A stretch of 64,000 nucleotides of DNA from Brassica napus (GCF_020379485.1 NC_063442.1:14754009-14818008), one strand, 5' to 3'; counted from the stretch's first letter, positions 22,780 to 34,660 are shown. Notes: generated by a model from the letters alone, not told the origin. Program-made: numbers and translations.

Positions 22780-24577
22780 ATATCAGCATCGATCGATAGG
22801 ACAAAAGCAAAATCGATCGACGGCAACTCGCCGAGATCGACCAACGAACACATCATCGCATCGATCGACGCTGAATCTATACCAATCGCCGAGCAGCTGA
22901 TACACAAGACAGTAGAGTCAATGCAACAGGAACTGACAGATCTTTCAGCATACGCCTATGACAACATAGGCTGGCACCAGGTCAGCATTGACAACATTCA
23001 AGAAAGGCTACAGAACATCTCCAATGTACTTGGGAAGATGGATGACAAATGGAAAAGAAATGATGAGGCCACAAGAAGTTTCATTGCATCTTGGTCTAGA
23101 ATGCGCAGAGATGACATGGATGCTTGCTTTCCAATAAGCAGCTGCTTCTCCACCCAATAGCCAATCACTACCACAGTCAAGCTAAATGACTATAACCAAG
23201 CGCTGAGTGGGAGGCAACCCACTATTAGGTATTTTACTTTGGTTTTATTAGCTAGCATTTAATTTCTTTCGTTTTATTTCTTTCAGATTTAGGAGACCCA
23301 AGTAGGAGGACTTGAATATCGACTGACGATGAGACGTCGACATCGTTCGACATAGGCAACCACACGACGATCGATGTAACACTTACACATCGATCGATAT
23401 TTAATCTGGTCAGATGTATCTTACCTACTTGTTACATTTCGTACATTATAAGCTTTTCATCATAACTCCGGCTGAGTTACACTAAGACAGTGTAATTTAT
23501 GTCTGGAGGGAGATTTACTGATATAATTTATTTTAGTCTTATGTAAAAACGAATTTCAAATAAATGATGCTTAGCTATTAAAAATAGGGACTATAATCCT
23601 ATATTGATTTAAACATGAATATCTAACCAATCTTTAGCACCATTTTAGATTTACTGATTGTAGATAGCACTAAAGATGCTAAAGCGGATCAACCTATCAA
23701 CTACACACTTACCTTGAACCGTATGAAGTAGCCAAAATTGAATTCCAACACTAAACCTGACATAACCGCTTGTCTTGGGGCTTGGTATACATGGGATCAG
23801 ATTCTTCAGACAGGTCTGGAAGGTAACGCCTGGTTTAGATTATTTATCACATTTTCTCTCTCTAGATTTCGATCCTAGATTAGTTAGTATATAAAAAATA
23901 ATATATATATATATATAAATAAAAAATATAAAAAAATAATAATAAATAAGATCTATTGTTTAATTAGGATGAGTCTGAACATAACTTGGTGGCTAAAACC
24001 ATTAAGGCTTGATTCATAAAGACTCAAATTAAAGAGTTCGAAACGGGACTTGGAGGCGGCAATCTTCAAGGCTCACGTTCGCAAAGAACTCTTGGATATA
24101 GGTCAAAAAGAAGTGAACAGAACTTGGTGGCAACCACCATTAAGTTTTGATTCATGGAAACCTGTCCAATCTTGGTCACTGATCCTGCAATGGAAGCAGA
24201 CTTTGACTCAAGAGAGAAATTTAGAGAGAGAAAAACTAGGAACTAACTTTTACATGCAGCTCCAGATACCTGTCTGAAATCCTTGCATCCTGTGATCGAT
24301 ACTCCCAAGGTAAAGCATTCACTTTATATTTATTCTAAGAAATGAAATCAGTATAGGGGATGTCACACGCGAATTGATGAGTTGTGTTATGTTAAAAATA
24401 GTTGCTAAGCTAGGATATTGCATAGTGTGCTTTTGTGATTATGACTTTTTAAATGTGGTTGCAAAATTGTTGAGGAAAGATTTCTATGTTTTTAAAATTT
24501 TAAATCCCTAAATATTTTCAAACCTCTTTCAGAGAAACTGCCTGTATGTTTTGCTTGAGGACAAGCAAAATGGTAAG
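22780..24577 (+). other. 3' internal region of the Athila-like element
   Basis: This is mostly non-coding. It has a further SID-motif-bearing coding-like patch (to about 23160, including 22921-23159). Then comes the segment GCTGAGTGGGAGGCAACCCA (23201-23220), of a kind I recall from Athila-group 3' regions. An AT-rich stretch and a patch at 24050-24276 coding weakly follow. No envelope-like domain was recognised. Confidence 0.5.
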
Positions 24578-24588
24578 TCTGGGGGAGT
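24578..24588 (+). other. Polypurine tract
   Basis: TCTGGGGGAGT lies directly before the 3' LTR start at 24589. This is the position and composition of a plus-strand primer site. Confidence 0.8.
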
Positions 24589-25893
24589 TGATATACCTTG
24601 GATTTGACCCATTTTTATCCATGGTATATTAGTATTTTACTATATATATATGTTTTCTACTCTTCTAGGTATGTTATGTTTTCAGGTTCAGGTGCATTTC
24701 GGAGTAAAGCTATGACTTTGGAGCATTTTGGAGCTTAAAAGACATTTCATCCGAGCTGACCACTTAGAGGTCGACGAGAGGAAGAATAATCGATCGATGC
24801 GCATCAGTGCTGACGATCGATATCAGGAAATGCCTCGACAGATGAAGATTAATATCGATCGATGTACACAAGTGTCATCGATCGATGTCGAGACACCAGA
24901 CGCGACATTTTGGATTCAGCAGACTTAAAAACCAAAGCCAAGCCAAATTACCAAAATGCCCTGACGAGTTTTTAACCTAGTAGAATATATACTGCAAGTG
25001 TTTTGACGGCAGAGAGAGCTTTTCTTTTCTAGACCTAGTTTTGTTACAACTTTCATTTGGAGAGAAGATCACTTGTGATTGGAACTCCTTGTTTCAGTTT
25101 CTTATCATATATTCTATGAGTTTCTATTTATCTATTGATATGAATTGCTTTTCTATGTCTGAGTAGTTCAACTGTTAGATCCAGGGTTCAGATAGGTTTG
25201 TGGGATTAGCCCCAAACTATAGATCTGTCTTGTTGTGATATTCATGATAGATTTGTATTCATTGCTTGTTTTAGCCTAGCTAACTAGAACTTGATCATAG
25301 GATTGCATATTCAAGCACCCTTGTTATCCCATCCTGACATCTATCTATCATATTAGGATTGCTAGAGAGGGCTAACCGCCAATTTAGAATCTTAGTAGAG
25401 CATTTTCATACTCGCGCATAGGCCTGGCTAGAACCCGTCGATCGATGTCCTCAACTGACAATCGATCGATCTTGGCAAAGGTGTATCGGTCGACGTCTTA
25501 ATGGACTATCGATCGACACTCTCTTGTGTCTGCATTTTAACCAGTGAGACACAAGATCTAGTATGTTAACCAGTGGTACATGCGACAGCTGATCACTGAG
25601 TTAAGCGAATGAGCTCTAATATATCATGCAAGCAACAGTTAGGCATCTATAGGAATTATAATCTCCAACACCTGAATAGTGGTTCTGCATCTAATATCAT
25701 TTCCAACCTAAGTTACATTTATCATTTACTCGCTAGTTACTATTGCTATTTCATTTAAAACATTACAACTTTTAGAATTAATAAACACTAGATTTAATTG
25801 TTCCCTAGCTCCTTGTGGATTCGATCCCTAAGTACTACATCTGAACATCTTTTGATGAGAGTAACACTCCTTAGGGTAATTTGAGTGGTATCA
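24589..25893 (+). mobile_element. 3' LTR of the Athila-like element
   Basis: This is a 1305-bp LTR (TGATATACC...GGTATCA), nearly identical to the solo LTR at 14392-15699 and followed by ATACA (25894-25898). It contains a 66-codon frame (24728-24928) differing from the solo-LTR version at about four residues. The low divergence suggests a recent insertion. Confidence 0.9.
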
Positions 25894-26837
25894 ATACACA
25901 TATACTATAATATATATCAATTTAGAATTGAAAACAAACTGTTTATATAAAAATAAATGAAAACAAACCTCGCACGGTTGCGCGGGTCGAGATCTAGTTT
26001 CAACGGCTTAAATTAACTGATTTAGTAGGTTTGTGGATGATTTTTAACATTTGTTCCTCGTATATCGATGATTCTCAACTTCTTTAATTTTTGGATACAA
26101 GTGTTAGATGATAATTAAAGTAGCATATTATAACTGAATAATTTAAACGATAATAGTTATAAAATATATTTGTTGATGTTCTACCGTTTTTTATAATTTT
26201 TATCATTTATTTACTAAACATTTTTTAATCTAATGCATGCCATTTACAAAAGAAAAACTCCTAGATTATTTTTTGGGTAAATGACACTTATTCTAAATTG
26301 ACATTCAAATTATATAAACGATATAGCGTATTCTAAACACTATCAATGGTAACCAACAAGTTTGCCCGCAAAATTGCTTAACCTGCAAACTGAGCATGTC
26401 TATACTATACGAATCGAAACCTTCGACAGATCAGCCCACACGATTCATAAATCAACCTAAATCCGTTATGGGTTGAGTCACTTAAACGGTCCGTTTAACA
26501 TCGATGACCATGTTGGTACGTTGACCTTCTATGTGAACCAGATTATCGGTCGAACATGTATCCGGTTTAATAGAAAATGGTAGCTGGCTCGAGTATTAAC
26601 TTTCTAGGTTGTTTTACTACGTTGAAATGTTTTGGCTTATTTTCAATTTAATATGCTAACTTCTATTTCTGTTTTGCCTTTCCGTATTTAATGTTTCATC
26701 TTTTGTGATTTTATGTAAACATTGATATAGGACGACTTATAGTACTAAACTAGATGATAATCTGCGTGCATGCGCCAAGTGAGTTTTTATATGGTTTTAA
26801 CATATTATAACACTAAATTTTTTATCGATTGTAATAT
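25894..26837. repeat. Flanking segment duplicated with 15700-16644 (copy 2)
   Basis: This is the second copy of the host flank after the LTR, including the Helitron 3' end (CTAG at 25994-25997) and the relic of the HDG5 downstream flank (26535-26760). It continues past 26837 into unduplicated DNA, whereas copy 1 stops there. This defines a unit of about 10,193 bp. Confidence 0.88.
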
Positions 26838-27849
26838 GAAAAATAAAAATGTTATAGTCTCTTAAATATATCATCGTTGTTGAAGAGTTAACGTATTACA
26901 ACTCATTTTAATTATTTTTAAGACTTCATATGCACAAAAAAACATAGTGTCGAGCTTGTGGTTAGAATGATTTTGCAGCTGACACAAATCACCAAAACCA
27001 GATAGGAAGATGACGATAGGGGAATGTTCTCTATTTGTTTACTATTACCTTTCCATAAGTGATTTTATTTTCTACCTCCATAAAATTGTGCTTTCACTAT
27101 CTTTTATGTTTCACTGACATAAGTTTTGTTTCTTTTTTTAACTTCTATGTGAATTCGATAAATTACACAAGTGTCAATTTAAAAAGATGCACATCTGTAA
27201 AAATTAGTTCCACTCCAGATACATATCTACGAATCAAAATCTTGAAGAAAATCACCGACAAACTCTATTCACAGGTTAGTGTTCAAATCTAATATATCAA
27301 GCTGTTATAGAATATAAGTGCATACTCAAAATATAAATGTATGACTAGTATATATTCACCAGTTCGGTCTAAAAATCATCTAATTCTAGAACAACAAAAC
27401 AAATTAGTTATTTTATTAACATATGCTTTTGAGGTTTAGTTACTTAAGAGTATACCGATAAAAATATATATATATATATATATAATACTTTACCATTCTA
27501 GTATGCGTAAACAATGTATAAACTAAGAACTGTTTTATTTATTAAATGATAAACCATAAAACTTATAATAAATAGTTCAAATATCTCATTCGTACAATTA
27601 TAATAGCTAGATAGGATATTATGGACAACCAAACATTAGACGAATGTTCGAATCTCTCATTCTTCGAACAAATTCAAAAGAAGGTGATTGGAATCTTGTC
27701 ATGATATTTCATTAAAAGTTTTTTTATGGATAAAAATCAAGACTAAATTATTTAATTTGAATGAAATAAATAAATATATATATATATATATAGTGCTTCC
27801 ACTATTAAAAATCACTTCAATTTTTAAAAAGTGTATTTCTGAGATTATC
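26838..27849. other. AT-rich intergenic DNA
   Basis: I see no gene or recognisable element. It has a (TA)n tract at about 27464-27483 and at 27775-27791. Short frames here look random. Confidence 0.4.
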
Positions 27850-28798
27850 ATGATCAAATAACATATTAGAAACCACTTATTTAAAAAAATAATATGTATT
27901 AAAAGTATATACATTAGAGTAAGCACATAAATCAAAACTAATACATTTTGTTTATTTACAATCATATTTTTGGTAAATAAATCAAATCAATCATTTTATT
28001 TACTTTATATGGTATATATTTAAAGTTTAGTGATATTCACATGTATATATACATATATATATATATATATTATTTCAATATAAATCTTTATTATTGACAC
28101 TACCTACTCATATGATTTTATTATTATTTACATATTTCCTGCAACAAAAATTTGAACCATTAATCACAATACTTTTAATGTGAGATTTTTCAATACAAAT
28201 TTCAAAATTAAAATATTAAGATCTCAATAATTTTCAATGCAAATTTTGAAATTAACATATTTTTATATAGTATGTAATTTAATTTAAATGATATTAATAT
28301 TAATATATATTATGAGACTTCATTTTCATACGATTTATGATCATTTGTATCTTGCTTTAACAAAAAGTAGTTTAACCATTTATCACAATATTTTTCAATG
28401 TAGGACTTTTACCATTTTTAGTAATTTATAGTTGTTTTAAAAAATTTAAAATATAACATATAAGAAAAAAAAATATTTTTTATTAAATGTTTAATGCGAT
28501 TGTGTAATTTCTTTTAGTAATATAGAATTAAACATAAAAGAGAGAGTACAAAAATGTTATCAAATATATATTATTCATAATGTGTTAATCATAAAAGGTT
28601 ATTTCGTAGCTTTTATTTAAGAAAAGAATTGAATATATTTTTTTGCAGACTACTAATCAATTTGATAGTTAGTTTAATAAAAATATAATATATATTTATA
28701 TGGACCAACTTATTTTTTTAAGGATTTTAAAAATCATCATAGTGATGACACGTGGCTACGAAAACATGTTGTAATGCTCTATGATTAATATAATGGGG
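27850..28798 (-). repeat. AT-rich ~1-kb interspersed repeat, copy B (inverted)
   Basis: This is the reverse-complement partner of 10305-11265. Matching blocks occur at both ends and in the middle (for example ATCAATTTGATAGTTAGTTTA and TGACACGTGGCTA). It is non-coding. Confidence 0.6.
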
Positions 28799-28801
28799 AT
28801 T

Positions 28802-29423
28802 TAGGGTCTGACTGGTTCAAACGCAGCGGTTGCGGTTGCGGCTGCGGGCGTTTGCGGATGCGGGTGGTTGCGGTTTCTAGCAGTTTTAAGAGATTTGTAC
28901 GACTGGTTCTGCAGTTAGAAATTGGTGCGTTTGCGGGATACTTATGACTGATTAACTACCAAATACAGCAGCGGTTAAATAATAAATTAACAATATTTAT
29001 ACTTTATATAATTATAAAAATATCAAAAATTATAATATTATAATAAATATGTAAATTATATTTTCAAAGTTATAGTTTAAAATTTTTAAAATTATAGAAA
29101 ATATTTTTATTTTTAAATTTTATAATATTAATTAAAATATAATATATATATTTTAGTATTTTTATAATTCCATTTTAAAAAATTTATTGAATATTTTTAT
29201 TTTTGTATTTATATGGTTTTTTTTTAAAAAGAAAAAACATTATCCTCCCGCAACCGTCCGCAACCGCAAACGCTAGCTGGAACCAGCTTTTGAATTTAAG
29301 AGGTTCGGAGCGGCTTGAAGCGATTTGTAGCGGTTTGTATGATTGTTTCGAAACGCTGTCAACCGCTACCAACCGCAAAAGCTGCGTTTGCGGGTGGTAG
29401 CTGGAAAACCAGTCAAGCTCTTA
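28802..29423. mobile_element. hAT-like non-autonomous element with GC-rich inverted ends
   Basis: The left end is TAGGGTCTGACTGGTTCAAACG and the right end is AACCAGTCAAGCTCTTA, giving imperfect inverted repeats. Next come subterminal CGCAACCGC/GCGGTTGCG repeats on opposite strands and an AT-rich core (28975-29240). This is typical of Brassicaceae hAT derivatives, but I could not see a convincing 8-bp target duplication. Confidence 0.55.
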
Positions 29424-29439
29424 GTTAAACATAACAATT

Positions 29440-29870
29440 AAAATATTTGCTGGTTGGTTAGTCATTGAATAAAATTATGCTCTTTAATTAATCTGTTTTG
29501 ATTGTTAATATCTGGCGACAATGACATATACCATATGATTAAGTCCTTGCTAATAAGAATTCAATTAGACAAACATTCCTCTAGGTCCGGTTTTATTCCA
29601 TGTGCGCTTCGTCAAATTTAAAAGTTCCATGGTTGAACCGGACTCCGATTTAATAGAAAATGGTAGCTGGTTCGGGTATTGGCTTTCTACTTGGTTTGAA
29701 ACCGAATCCTTTGATATACTTTGGCTTATTTGCTTGCAATTTAATATGCTACCTTCTTTTTATATTTGGCTTTTCGTATTTATTGCTTTGGTCTTTTTAA
29801 TGATTTCATATAAATATCGAATATGGGATCAGGATGGCTTATATTATCAAATTTAGCTAAACATAATACT
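29440..29870. repeat. Duplicated LTP/HDG5 flank, copy 3
   Basis: 29450-29625 resembles the 3' flank of the proline-rich gene (9100-9270: TTGTTAATATCTGGC, TTTTATTCCATGTGC). 29630-29870 resembles the HDG5 downstream flank (8845-9060: TTTAATAGAAAA, TTTAATATGCTACCTTC). The order is a fusion of two neighbouring copies. This implies a lost intermediate gene copy. Confidence 0.55.
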
Positions 29871-29989
29871 CGTCTACAATGCGGCACCTGAGTACAACTG
29901 TACAAGCCAATCAAACATATGCTTGAAGCCTTAAAAAATTATATTACTATTAGGGGCCAATTCTGAACAGAAATAAATAAATAGCTATG

Positions 29990-30475
29990 TAGGCCTGGGA
30001 CGGATCGGATATCCGGGCAATTTTAAGATATCCGGATCCGGATCCATAATTTTACTATCCTTATCTGGATCCGGGGTTTGCGGATATCCAGGTGTCGGAT
30101 ATCCTTCTAAAAATTATAATATCCAATGGATATCCGGATCCGGATTTGGATCCTTAAAATAAATAAAAAATAATATTAATATATATAATGTTTTTAATTA
30201 TTTCTATGTATAATATTACAAATTTACATAAAATTTATATATACTATTATAAAAATGAAAATATATTAAATAAAATTAGTTTTTATATATAGATATTACT
30301 ATTTTTTAAATAGTTATTAATAAAATTTACGGATATATGGACTAAAAAATCAAGATATCCGGATTCGGATTCGGTTTTGACGGATCCAACATTTTACTAT
30401 CCGGATCCGGATTCGGCCTCTCCGGATTTGCGGATCAGATCCGGATCGGATCTCGGATAAAAATCTCTGGTGTAA
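29990..30475. mobile_element. Element rich in GGATCCGGATAT motifs
   Basis: It starts TAGGCCTGGGACGGATCGG and has dense (G)GATCCGGAT(AT)CC motifs in both halves around an AT-rich core. It probably belongs to the same general class as the TAGG(G/C)-ended elements at 35352 and 40995. The right terminus is unclear and no target duplication was established. Confidence 0.4.
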
Positions 30476-30609
30476 TGTTGATAGTGTACATATTAGAAGT
30501 AGATAAAGTGTGTGGTTTGATTTCTCCCCAAAATATTTCAAATTTTTATGGTTTTGGAAGGCCGAATACATAATTGGGCTTCAGGACCAAAACTTCTCAG
30601 GCACAGCCC

Positions 30610-30880
30610 TGCTTGTCTGTCGCGATTTATATATTTGCTGGTTGGTGTGTCATTGAAAATCATGCTCATTTGAATTAATTTGTTTTAGATTGTTAATATC
30701 TGGCAAAAATGATATAGTATGCCATGATTAACTCCGTGCCTGTAAGAATCCAGTTAGAAAACATTCTTAAGTTCGATTTTATGTCATGTGCTTGGTCAAA
30801 TTTAAAAGTTGCGTGGTGTGGAGTGATAATACATATAGTAAAATTTGGATGGTATAAGCATCCATTAACCAAGTATAATA
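30610..30880. repeat. Duplicated 3' flank of the LTP-like gene
   Basis: This is strongly similar to 9070-9330 (GCGATTTATATATTTG, TTGTTTTAGATTGTTAATATCTGGCAAAAATGATA in part, GGTATAAGCATCCATTAACCA). It is the downstream flank of copy 2. Confidence 0.7.
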
Positions 30881-31068
30881 AATAATAAGCTATTTATCTT
30901 TCCTTGAACGAAAACACCTTAATAATTTCATTAATAAACATGTAACGAATTACAAAAAATAGATAATTGAAGAATAAAACAAGAAAATTTGAAATTACAC
31001 GAAATTTTTGAAACAACAATCTTATTTTTAGTGATAATTTAGAACATAGATTTTAAAATGTGCTATCT

Positions 31069-31458
31069 CTAAGCACATTGGAAACCAGATGGAACCTTCG
31101 TACCACACTGGTTAAAGAGAACAGTCAGTGAAATAGGAACACGAAGATTAATAATGCCAAGGACATTAGCCTTCAAAGCGGTGCAGAGACAGACCCCGGC
31201 ATCGAGATTAACTAGACCTTTGATAAGGGCGCAACATTCGGTCTTTTGTGGTAGAGAAACCTTAACCAAATTCAATACGTTGGCACATACCTTGAGTTTA
31301 AGAGCATCTTTACAAGTGGGTTTGCGGGGAGACGACGGTGGGGGTTTCTTGTTGGGGCTTTTGGACGGTGGTGGTGGACAAGGGGCCGATGTAGAGCTGA
31401 CCAAAGTGAAGAAGATGACATTCAAAACAAGGAGAAGAGCAATTTTAGAGTAAGCCAT
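31069..31458 (-). CDS. Hybrid proline-rich / eight-cysteine-motif protein (LTP-like), copy 2
   Basis: This is a 129-aa single-exon paralog of the gene at 9532-9924. The architecture is the same: a signal peptide, the Pro-rich linker and all eight cysteines of the LTP/2S-albumin-type domain. It lacks one residue in the linker (SSPRKP instead of SSPYRKP) and has only a few substitutions (T7A, A/T before the CC pair, S/T near the C-terminus). The flanks on both sides are duplicated too, so the two arose by tandem block duplication, later separated by about 21 kb of transposons. It is predicted to be secreted and intact. Confidence 0.92.
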   Translation of the reverse strand: MAYSKIALLLVLNVIFFTLVSSTSAPCPPPPSKSPNKKPPPSSPRKPTCKDALKLKVCANVLNLVKVSLPQKTECCALIKGLVNLDAGVCLCTALKANVLGIINLRVPISLTVLFNQCGTKVPSGFQCA

Positions 31459-31790
31459 TGATGGAGTGAAGTTTTAAGAGTTTTCTCTTAGAAAGTTTTC
31501 TCTCTTTATCAAGCTTGTGATGTTGTGTGGAGAAAATGGAGAGAGTGGTATGGCTTTTATAGGGGAAGATTCTGATCGGCTAATGTGTTTTTAATTACAA
31601 TATGACGAGTGGTAACGAAATGTATTATAAGTTCGATGAACTGTTCACGTGAAGGATTAAATATTTGAAAGTATAATTATTAGGAACTGATTGATCTTAC
31701 AAACTGTCAAGACATAAGGTTAATTAGTCGTTACATGCATGTAACATGCAAGAAATATTAAATTAGTCAATACATAGACAAAGTTCACAT
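31459..31790 (-). promoter_or_regulatory. Promoter of LTP-like gene 2
   Basis: A TATA box on the minus strand (CTATAAAAGCC, plus 31552-31562) lies about 95 bp upstream of the start. Conservation with the copy 1 promoter continues to about 31790, then stops. Confidence 0.6.
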
Positions 31791-32520
31791 TCATAATACT
31801 ACTTTTTATATTTACACTAACCATTTTTATCCTCACTAGAAAATACATTTATAACTCTAAGATTAACTAATCTATATTTAGGGTTTAGAGTTAAGAGGTG
31901 TAATAGGATTTTGGAATGTGAAATTCATGATTTTAATAAATATAGAAATAAATACTTAATTTTTTTTTAAATAGTTTCAAAAAGAAATTTTGATTTTTTT
32001 TTAGAAAAGATTGAATTTGAAAAAATATAATTTGAAAACATAAAAAAAAATTATTTTATTTTTATTCACTTAAATAATTATTTATTATATTTAGAGAGAG
32101 CAAGTATTAGAATATTTTACCTCTTAATGAATGATATATTTTTTTAAAAATGTCTATTTAGTGAAGGTAAACATGAATAATAGTACCAACAAATTGGTAA
32201 ACATGAAAATATTGCTAAAAATACCACATTCATGATACCATTTTTCATGTTTACACTAACCACTTTTACCTTCACTTTTAAAGAGAGAAAATACATTTTT
32301 AATTCTAGATTTAACTAATCTAGACTTAGAGTTTAGAGTTGAGGGGTGGAGTAGGGTTTTGGAATGTGAAATTTATGATTCTAATACATCTATAACTAAA
32401 TACTTAATTTTTTTTTAAAAAAATTTAAATAGTTTTAAAAAGAATTTTTGAATTTCAAAAAGAAATTTTGAAAAAAATCCAAAAAAATATATATAAAAAC
32501 TTCGAATTTGAAAAAGTATA
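31790..32520. repeat. Direct repeat of ~430-bp period
   Basis: 31790-32000 resembles 32222-32430. Shared blocks include TTTACACTAACCA, TTTAGAGTT, GGATTTTGGAATGTGAAAT and AAATACTTAATTTTTTTTTAAA. It is AT-rich and non-coding, probably part of an unclassified transposon. Confidence 0.55.
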
Positions 32521-32629
32521 AGTCCATTATAGAGGAGTACAATAACGTGGAGACAAAGTCTAACTTGGAGAATCAGTAAAGCTTGGAGAACAAGTATATC
32601 GAGGACTTTCCATATGGACATCACATAAT

Positions 32630-33490
32630 ATTCGTAACACTTCCCCTTGATGTCTATTATAGCAAAGTGCTTTCAAAACGCCGTTGATGTTGTCTTGTTA
32701 AAAACTTTACTAGGAAAACTCAATGGGAAAAAACGTGGTTAAGAGAAAAAAGTGCAACGCATAATAACTTCCCCTCATGTGTACATACGTCAAAATCTTT
32801 GAAATGATATAAACCGATAAGATAAAATAATATCTTGGAAGTAGCAGTGTGTAACACCTTGTTGAATAAATCAGCTAAGTTATCACTTAAACGAACATGC
32901 AGGACACAGACACCATCATTCTTCTATAGTTAATGATCCTTCTTACGGTTGATTATTTTCTTTGATTCTCTTGATCTAAAGACTTTAGAATGGTGATAGA
33001 ATTTTATCTTTGAAATTCTAATATACCACTTGAATGTCTATCATTTGTGTGTTCTTTGTTGCTTCGTTAAAACCTTATCATGGGAAAATCTTGTGGGATA
33101 AAAACCATGATAAGTAAAAAGAGTACAACCACACATATTGTCATATTTCTTCCCTTGGAAGTAATACTTTCAGGATATGCATTCCGATCAAATATATATC
33201 TTTAGAAAATTGGGCTTAGCAGAATAAACTCTTTTGATTTCTATTATATATTTAGAGTCTTAAGCCTTCTGGTCTATAATTCTCTTTTGATATAGACAAC
33301 ATTGTCTTGGTCTATTTGGACATTAAGCCAAATCATGTATTTTCATACACTCGTCTAGTCATTTATCTTATACATAAGAGTTATTCATGTTCTTATGATA
33401 AAAGTTACTGTTGTGACTTTCTTTTTTGTCATGCGAAATTATATCTTTCAGTTATGAAAAAATTATTAACTTGCTCAGTAACACTTTAGA
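32630..33490 (-). pseudogene. Relic of a Ty1/Copia element 3' region
   Basis: On the minus strand, around 32840-32880, a sequence reads like the Copia RNase H C-terminus (SDNLADLFNKVL). The surroundings (CTTCCCCTTGATGTCTATTATAG; repeated AAAACTTTACTAGGAAAACTCAATGGGA-type sequence, also at 33070) look like the 3' non-coding region of Copia elements. It is heavily mutated with no intact frame. Confidence 0.45.
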
Positions 33491-33639
33491 TATGGTACTT
33501 CAAGACCAAACATATATTATCATATTAATCTAAAGGGAAATTTTCAAAAATGACTCAAAATTTGATTTTGAATACAAAAGTGTACTCTAAATTCAATCAA
33601 ATGCAAAGTAACCCAACGTGAAATTACAACAATCTCCTT

Positions 33640-34660
33640 ATGACTAAACAAAAAATATGTCTTGGGTTTTACCATTATAACCCTTTGTGTGAGAAGAGTT
33701 ACAAAGAAATCTTCTCAGAGAAGACTTCTTTGTAAGTCTTCTCGTTCAGTAGATCTTAAAAATAATTTAAATTTCTTATAAAAATATTTTGATGGGAAAA
33801 AAACTGAAATCATGTAATAATAAATATTTCTAAAGATATAAATTTAGTTTTACTAAAATTGATTTTTTTTTTCAACATAGATGAGCGAAAGAAGATTAAC
33901 TCATGATAGTCTTTCGTTTAGGGTTTGGTAACATATGTTATAACATTATTGGTATATTTAGAGTTAGATTTTGAAATCTTATATTTTTAATTTTTTTTAA
34001 CCTATATGTGTTTAATGACTATCTAATAATTTGATTTAAACACTTTCTTAGTATCTTAAAAGTTTAAAGAAGTGTTTTTTTTTGTTTAGTTGTTTGCTTA
34101 TAGGGTCTGGAAGACTCACAAAAGACTTCCCAAGAAGTCTTCTGACATATTCCACCTAATTTTACTAAATTTAAGGTTCCTGCCTAATTTTTAAAAGAAT
34201 TTATATTTTCCGCCTAAATTGAAGTCTTCCAGAAGTCTTCTAGGGGAAGTCTTCTCATGTATTAGATCTTAAAAGTAATTAATAAATTTTATAAAAAATA
34301 TTTTGCAAGAAAAAAAATCAAAATCATGTATTAATAAACATTTCTAAATGATAGAAATTTAGTTTTACTGAAATTGAATTATTTTTAACATAGATGAATT
34401 AATGTAGATTGAGTCATGATAACCTTCAGTTTAGGGTTTGGTAACAAATGTTATAGTATTGTTGGTATTTTTAGGTTTAGATTTTGAAATATTATCTCTT
34501 TTGTTTTAGTTTGACATATATGTGTTTAGTGACTATCTAATTACTTGATTTAAACACTTTCTAAGTTTCTTTTAAGTTTAAGGAAGTGTTTTTGCTTAGT
34601 TATTTGATTATAGGGTCTGAAAGTCTTCGAAAAGACTTTGGTTTAGGGTTTCGTAATATA
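33640..34660. repeat. Tandemly duplicated AGAAGACTTC-rich repeat
   Basis: 33770-34120 and 34285-34625 are diverged direct copies, both including GTTTAGGGTTTGGTAACA and CTATCTAAT...TTGATTTAAACACTTTCT. Palindromic AGAAGACTTC/GAAGTCTTC motifs lie at 33700-33740 and 34125-34260. It is non-coding. Confidence 0.5.

Larger units (their letters stand above)
16643..25893 (+). mobile_element. Ty3/Athila-like LTR retrotransposon lacking reverse transcriptase
   Basis: The 5' LTR is truncated (only about 16643-16783 remains). It is followed by a tRNA-Asp-type primer site, gag and aspartic protease frames, an inserted solo LTR, a further long frame, a polypurine tract and a full 3' LTR. I found no reverse transcriptase, RNase H or integrase motif anywhere in the interior. 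The element is therefore non-autonomous (a gag-protease or large derivative type). More than thirty TCGATCGA-like motifs are spread through LTR and interior; in coding frames they read as SID(R/T). Confidence 0.85.
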
